A DNA stretch of 64,000 nt, taken from assembly GCA_036785705.1 (NCBI GenBank), contig JAWUZG010001086.1, positions 114,668 through 178,667 of the forward strand, written 5' to 3'. The notes under the pieces were generated by a model. It was given only the letters and a program-made list of their open reading frames with translations, was not told the DNA's origin and ran no database searches. Position 1 is the first letter of the stretch. Each line of letters begins with the position of its first letter. Made by a program: the position numbers and the translations under genes. The DNA is from Acanthornis magna (lineage: Eukaryota; Chordata; Aves; Passeriformes; Acanthizidae). Positions 58,740 through 64,000 of this stretch are shown in pieces.

Positions 58740-59704
58740 CTAGAACAGAGTACCTTGAGCACTGTGTCCAGTTCGGGGCCCCTCAATTTAGGAAGGATGT
58801 TGAGATGCTCAAATGTGTCCAGAGGAGGGCAACAAGGCTGCTGAAGGGCCTGGGACACAAGCCCTATGAAGAACGGCTGAGGGAGCTGGGGCTGCTTAGC
58901 CTGCAGAGGACGAGGCTCAGGGGAGACCTCACGGCTCTCTCCAAGTGCCTGAAAGGAGGGTGTAGGTGATGCCTTAACCAGCTTAGCTGAAACAGAGGCC
59001 AGACAAGGTTAGGAGAATAAAAAGCAGACAAATTTATTAAAGGCCTTTAGGTATGTTTAGGGCAAACAAAGTCCACTCGTGAGGCTACACCCAAAATGGA
59101 TGCAGAGTCACGAGGTCATCACATTCTATAAGTTCTGTCTTATTAGCATATTGGGCCTTAATTCTCCAATCACACCCTCAGGTGATGACGTCAACCACCC
59201 CAAGCCTGCTCCCCCCAAGTCATTGTTGTTTATATATTTCAGGACTCTAAGGCAGCTAAAGCATCCTTGGATTTCCACTCAGAGGAATTGTTTTGGCTAA
59301 AGGTGCTGGGAACAGAGGTCTTATCATTTTATATGAAGCCCAGAACTATATCAAAGCTACAAGGATACATGAAGAATAAAAGCTAAAAATTCTTGAGGCA
59401 TCACAGCCAGGTCAGGGTCAGCCTCTTCTCCCAGGCAACCACTGACAGGACAAGAAGACACCATCTTAAGTTGCCCCACGGGAAGTTTAGGCTGGGCATT
59501 AGGAAAAATTCTTCACTGAAAGAGTGATTGAGCACTGCAATTGTCTGCCCAGAAGGTGGTGGAGTCACCGTCCCTGGAGGTGTTTACAAAAAGCCTGCAT
59601 GGGGCACTCAGTGCCATGGTTTGGTTAATAAGGTGCTGTTAGGTCGCAGGTTGGACTTGATGATCTCAAAGGTCTTCTCCAACCTGATGACTTCTGTGAT
59701 TCTG
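58740..59704 (+). mobile_element. CR1 LINE 3' end, split by a nested LTR
   Basis: Left part (58,740-58,966) carries the CR1 end-of-ORF2 sequence (CACTGTGTCCAGTTCGGGGC, ...AGGAGGGCAACAAGGCT...). Right part (59,404-59,704) continues with the CR1 3' UTR (CCTCTTCTCCCAGGCAACCA, ...GTCACCGTCCCTGGAGG) and ends with TTCTGTGATTCTGTGA. Removing the middle segment restores CR1 continuity at GTGTAG/CCAGG. The nesting shows that the LTR is younger than this CR1 copy. Confidence 0.9.
58967..59403 (-). mobile_element. Solo LTR nested in CR1 (minus orientation)
   Basis: 437 bases with inverted ends TGATGCC...GGCATCA. Orientation is minus, judged from the reverse-complement similarity to the copy at 62,864-63,291, which carries AATAAA on the + strand. 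Shared blocks include the CTGTTCCCAGCACCTTTAGC word and the CCCTCAGGTGAT region. The flanks (GTGTAGG and CAGCCAGG) do not give a clean target duplication; eroded bases or a one-base shift of the termini are possible. Confidence 0.8.
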
Positions 59705-61483
59705 TGACATTTCCTTTGCTGTGCAGTTTTATATATAAAGGCTATGGTCAAGCTAAGAAAGAAGTGGAAAGGTGTGCAACAAGAATGTCTTTGCCTTTTT
59801 TTTTTTTTTTTTTTAAACCATATTTGTTTTCCAGTAAGGACAAGAATAAGTTTAGTGTTAGAATAATTTAAGCATAAGGCAAATTTAAAAGCATCAGGCA
59901 TCAAATTTAAAAAATGGGAGAGTAAGGAAAAGTAGAACCAAGAGTGTCATTTTTTCCTCAAAAGATTTCCTCGGTTTATTATTTTTTCTACATTTCACAC
60001 TGTGCAGCTGACTGCATTCATACAGGTTCTTCCTGTGGAATGAATAATAAGGTGGAGTTGGGAAAAATCTTGTGTGGCTTTTGGTAGTTTATAAACGATT
60101 AAAGCATAAAGAAAATACATTCCCATGGTAGATCCAGTCCACTTAGGACTGGTAGTCACAGTTTGCAGTTGCAGTTACTGCTGTTGCAATGTGTGTAAAA
60201 CACTTGAGGCTGCAGATGTGCTGTAGTGTGTCCTGTGCACACCAGCAGGTGTTCTGTACACTCACCACTGAGTCTTACAGGCTGCATCTCATGTCAGCAG
60301 AGGGCTTGGGGAAATGAAGCCGTTGTGTGGTTTTCAAAACTTTTCACAGGTACCTGCACATTGTTTGAATAAGCCACCCTTTTGAGAAAAGAACTTGTCA
60401 AAAAGTCTGTCGAGGCCGAGGAAAAGAGGTGGCACCTCTGTGCAGGAGCACCTCTGTGCAGGAGCACCCCTCTGAAGCAGCGTTGTTGTCTAGTTCAGCT
60501 TTTCAGCTTGCTTGGGGATTGGGAGCTGCAGGGGCTGTTGGCAGAGACAAACTGACTGGGTCTCCAAGTGGGCAATATTCTCTGTTTGAATTGACTATCT
60601 GTGGTTATGGCGAGACTACAAGGGTGCAGGAGAAAGAGGTTTTGCAGAATTCATGTCAGCTTTGTAGTGTGACTAGGAATATATAAGAGGAGAAGCTTGC
60701 TTTGCACTGGGGTCTTTGAGATGCATTTTGGGATATCTTCCATCAGGCGAGAGAGGGATTCACTTAGGTGTGGATTTTCTTCCCTCTACCCTTTGCTTAC
60801 AAGATTTTACATGACCTCCCAGTTTAGCCTTTCTTCTTTTGCAATTCAGCACAAATATTTCAACTGTTTTTCTCCTTGCTAATGTGGAACTCTTGATTCA
60901 GTAATGCCTCAGCTTGGAGCAGTGTGCTGGGATTAACTCCTACACCCTGGCCACGATCGAGCAGCTTTATTTCCCAGTCCTGCCTACTGAGGTGTGATGG
61001 GTTGGAACTGGTGTTGGAATCTGGAGCATAACCACAATTTTATGCTGTTTTTCTCAGAACATCTTGTTAGCCCCTTCCAGTCAGGATAGCTGCCTGGCTA
61101 CCTGTACACTTATTTTTCCTCCCCATGGGAGCTACAGCCTGTAGACTTGGAATTATTAATCAGTTGATGTGATGGGTGATTAACTGAATACTAATTCAGA
61201 CCAAAGCTGTCATTTTTTTAACTATTTCAGTAGAAACTGCTACCAGAGCTGCCTTAACATGTGTGCATTGTTCCCACGGTGGAGATGAAAATCTCAGTTC
61301 CATCTCTGCACTCATCTTCCTGCTAGGTATACCTAGCAAACCAAACAAAAGCAGTAGCTTGTGTTCTCTGCAGAACAGGGGTGATTTTTGGAGAGCATGT
61401 TACTCCTTAAAATATTTTCTCCAATTTTCTTCACTTTATTTTAAAACTTCATGTCATAGCCTTGTTAGCTGATAGGATAGCCA
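59705..61483. other. Unique DNA, no gene seen
   Basis: Contains T19 at 59,796-59,814 and a short perfect duplication CACCTCTGTGCAGGAG at about 60,435-60,466. No exon or repeat family was recognised. Confidence 0.5.
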
Positions 61484-61735
61484 GAAATGATTCGGCAAAC
61501 TCCAAGTGCCAGAGGAAGTTTAGGCTGGACATCAGGAAAAAATCCTTCACAGAAGGAGTGATTGGGCACTGGAATGGGAGGTGGTGGAGTCACCATCCCT
61601 GGAGGTGCTTAAAAAAAACTGGATGTGGCACTCAGTGCCATGGTTTAGTTGATAAAGTGGTGTTAGGTCATAGGTTGAACTTGACTGTCTCAAAGGTCTT
61701 TTCCGCCCTAGTTAATTCTGTGTGATTCTGTGCAA
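61484..61735 (+). mobile_element. CR1 LINE 3' tail
   Basis: Carries the CR1 3' UTR order: GAAGTTTAGGCTGGACATCA, AGGTGGTGGAGTCACCATCC, GGCACTCAGTGCCATGGTTT, GTTAGGTCATAGGTTGAACT, ending ATTCTGTGTGATTCTGTG. Close in sequence to the CR1 tail at 59.4-59.7 kb and in the same orientation, so probably the same subfamily. Confidence 0.9.
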
Positions 61736-62009
61736 GTGGAACCTGATTTTTTTCCTGCTAGTCCCTAGTTCTGTCTTACTGCTGCTTCATCTGATTTTTC
61801 TTCACCGACAATTATCTAGATTTCAATTATGAAACCTTTTTCTGGATGCCCTCAGAGCACATCTGAATAAATGCATGGGTGGTTACCAATTGCATTTTCA
61901 TCTAATGGGCCCGTCAGCCACTTTCCCAAGCTGCTTTTAAATTCCACTCTGAGACGGCGCATGCAGTGTGCTCCTGCCATGGACATGCGCTGTGCATCAC
62001 CTCTAGCCA

Positions 62010-62560
62010 TGCCTTCTCGGCTGGTAAAAATATGAAGCAGACACAGTAGTAAAGGGAAAAGGGACTTTACCTCAGTTTAATAGGATCCTAGGTGCTCAAC
62101 TCGTCAAAGGTGGAAATGCTGAGAAGCACAAGAAAGAGATGAGCGAGAGAAGCCACTGTACAATGAGTACCGAATTTTTATGGACCTTGCAAAATTAGCA
62201 TATCTACCTAAAATCCCCCAATAAGAAACTTAATAAATGAAGTAATTGTCCCCCTATTCTAATTAACCCCCTCTAAATGAGACTACAGCCTACTGTACAA
62301 AAACATGTTCCAGAGAGAAGGCTCCGTCCAAGGCTGGAGCCTCTACTTCTGAGATGGTGAAAATGCTTGGTCTTTTTGCTTTGCAAGACCCCAAATTAAG
62401 CTAAATATCAGACTACAAAAGTTATAAACATGTGGGGCTAAAGTACAAGGAGTGTTTATGAAGGGTACAAGGAGTGTGTACAGAGGGTGCCAGGGAAGGG
62501 AAAGGGTATAAAAAAGTATAAAAAAGGTATAAAAAGGAAGGAAAAATAATTGCCATCATC
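62010..62560 (-). mobile_element. Possible LTR, minus orientation
   Basis: The left edge TGCCTTCTCGG (minus-strand end CCGAGAAGGCA) is followed by a U5/R-like segment with ATTAAA on the minus strand near 62,078. The rest is A-rich and ends near a TATAAAAAAG triplicate (62,507-62,537). Boundaries and target duplication are uncertain; it is called on layout only. Confidence 0.35.
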
Positions 62561-62863
62561 ACTAGTGACCGGTTGCTGTTTCCAGCTTTTACGTGGCTCG
62601 TATTTCACAGGAAGCACTTCCTGCTTTTCATCTGCCTTAGTGAGGCTGCATCAGCTTGTGGTGTTAATGTTACACAAAGGAACTGGAAATGTAGTGAAGC
62701 ACCGGATGTCTGATGGAGGAGAACGTCATGCATTCTTCAGTATGAAATATTTGGTGTTGGAAGTAATATTCTTTGGCATTTCAGAGAGGTCTATTTTCCT
62801 TGGCTTTTTAAAGTGACTTTTTTCCATTGCTTGTCAAGCTTGTCTTCTAGAATGCATTGCCCT

Positions 62864-63291
62864 TGATGCCTTTGAATATTTCTAGGTTTTTTTCCTCTTA
62901 ATGCATCTGTAACTTGCTGCAGTTTAGTGCTTCTTACTAGGTGCTAAAGTGCTCTGTTCCCAGCACCTTTAGCCAAAACAAGGCTCTCTGAACACAGATT
63001 CAAGGACATATTCATTGCCTTGGGGCCTGAAAATATGTAAACAACTGTAAGATGGAGGGGGGCAGGCCTGGGGTGGTGAACATCATCACCTGAGGGTGTG
63101 ATTGGAGAATTAGGGGCCAATATGCTAATGGGACAGAACTGGTAAAAGGTGAAGGGCTTGTGACCGGTGGTCCATTTTGGGTGTAGTCCCTGAGGGGGAC
63201 GTTCATTTGCCCGAATGTACCTTGAAGGCCTCGAATAAATTTGTCCGCATTTTATACTCCTAATTTGTTTTGGCTTCTCTTTTAGGCATCA
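62864..63291 (+). mobile_element. Second copy of the TGATGCC...GGCATCA solo LTR
   Basis: 428 bases, same family as 58,967-59,403 but inverted relative to it. Inverted termini TGATGCC and GGCATCA. AATAAA at 63,234-63,239 on the + strand supports + orientation. Shared CTGTTCCCAGCACCTTTAGC and CACCTGAGGGTGTGATTGG blocks. Flanks show no clean target duplication. The 3' end abuts the olfactory receptor fragment almost directly. Confidence 0.8.
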
Positions 63292-63549
63292 CCATCACCC
63301 CACTGGGCTCTCCTGGGTTGCTTTGTGCCCAGCCCTGCTGCCCTCCCAGCACACTGTGGGGTGGCAATCCCCGTGTTCTTGAGGACCTGTGACCATGAGG
63401 CTTCCTCCAAGGAAAGGCTCTGTGCACACCAGCCTTGCCTTTGCTCAGAGCTCCTGTCCAGCTCCTCACCCTCCTCCCTGCCTTCCTGAGGAGTCCTTGC
63501 CATCCCTGGCTGCCCTCACAGCACCTGCGGTGTCCCACCAGGGCTCTGC

Positions 63550-63858
63550 AGTGGGGGAGCCCATTTGGGCCTGCCCAGCACGTGCCTCCCTCCCATGGCC
63601 GTGGTGTCCCTGTTTGTCAGCACTGCTGTGTTTGCCCATCTGAAGCCCTCCTGCATCTCCTCCCCATCCCTGGATCTGCTGGTGGCACTTCTGCACTCAG
63701 TGGTGCCTCCAGCACTGAACCCCCTCCTCTACAGCCTGAGGAACCACGAGCTCAAGGAGGCCATTAGAAAACTGATTTCAGTATCATTAGCTATATTGTT
63801 ATTTGTGTTTATTATTTCCCTAGATGAATATTTAGATTGCTATGACTACCAAGGATGA
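63550..63858 (+). pseudogene. OR14-like olfactory receptor, C-terminal fragment
   Basis: Encodes the end of a seven-helix olfactory receptor. STCLPPMAVVSLFVSTAVFA corresponds to the start of helix 6, HLKP.....SSPSLDLLVALL to extracellular loop 3 and helix 7, and the helix 7/tail motif PPALNPLLYSLRN is followed by HELKEAIRKL. This wording is that of the large avian gamma-c (OR14-like) expansion. Helices 1-5 are absent or unrecognisable: upstream sequence to 63,292 is GC-rich but out of register, then an LTR begins. The protein tail runs on past the usual end before a stop at 63,856-63,858. A decayed duplicate, most likely. Confidence 0.8.
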
Positions 63859-64000
63859 AGCAGCTCTGTCCCACCTGGAGCCTTCAGAGTGTGTCTGACA
63901 GGGCCCAGAGCTGCTGCTCTCAGAGCATCTTGGCAATAAAGTGGGATCTCCCCAGGGCACTGACGGAAGCTTTGGCTCCTTATCCAAGCTCATGTCAATT
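63859..64000 (+). other. Sequence after the receptor fragment, with AATAAA
   Basis: GC-rich tail containing AATAAA near 63,935. It could be the receptor's former 3' flank. The window ends here. Confidence 0.4.

Noticed and set aside
1..64000. CRISPR arrays, operons, bacterial-type genes, tRNA or rRNA
   Set aside because: No regularly spaced repeats with unique spacers and no cloverleaf or rRNA sequence seen; the gene has vertebrate introns.

Overview
This window reads as nuclear DNA of a bird. The evidence is several chicken-repeat-1 (CR1) LINE fragments with the typical short tandem repeat at the 3' end, avian-type endogenous retrovirus (ERV) LTRs, an avian-style olfactory receptor (OR14-like) fragment, and a vertebrate exon-intron gene in AT-rich non-coding DNA.

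The only recognisable host gene is SEMA4D (semaphorin 4D, CD100) on the + strand. Its sema-domain, PSI and transmembrane/cytoplasmic exons run from 36,813 to the poly(A) signals near 55,575-55,591. Eleven internal exons can be placed to the base, and their phases agree with each other. Three features do not fit a healthy copy. The exon at 46,767 is preceded by GG instead of AG. The terminal exon has lost most of the Ig-like domain and the membrane-proximal stalk, which shifts the frame and brings a stop at 53,871. A single base also appears to be missing in the cytoplasmic tail near 54,216. Either this is a decaying copy (for example a sex-chromosome gametolog or a duplicate) or the assembly has several local errors. 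The exon(s) for the signal peptide and mature N terminus are not securely found.

Layout. 1-23.8 kb: mostly featureless AT-rich DNA with one old and one clear CR1 copy, both on the minus strand. 23.8-28.1 kb: an unusual block bounded by two about 170-bp direct repeats. It holds a CpG-rich, TATA- and CCAAT-containing promoter, a G-rich minisatellite carrying repeated consensus splice donors, a duplicated 340-bp segment, a TC microsatellite and a primer-binding-site-like match to tRNA-Ser. 28.3-34.8 kb: remains of two ERVs in minus orientation. One is an env tail plus LTR. The other is a 5'-truncated class I provirus with pol, env and its 3' LTR. 36.8-55.6 kb: SEMA4D, with a solo LTR in one intron (perfect 5-bp target duplication) and a possible LTR just upstream of one exon. 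56-64 kb: repeat-rich downstream flank with another LTR, a CR1 copy split by a nested LTR, a second copy of that LTR in the opposite orientation, a short CR1 tail and the OR14-like pseudogene.

The genes do not form an operon or pathway. The common thread is one host gene in a retroelement-laden neighbourhood, where the elements may have supplied promoters, splice signals or the damage seen in the gene. No tRNA, rRNA or CRISPR was found.
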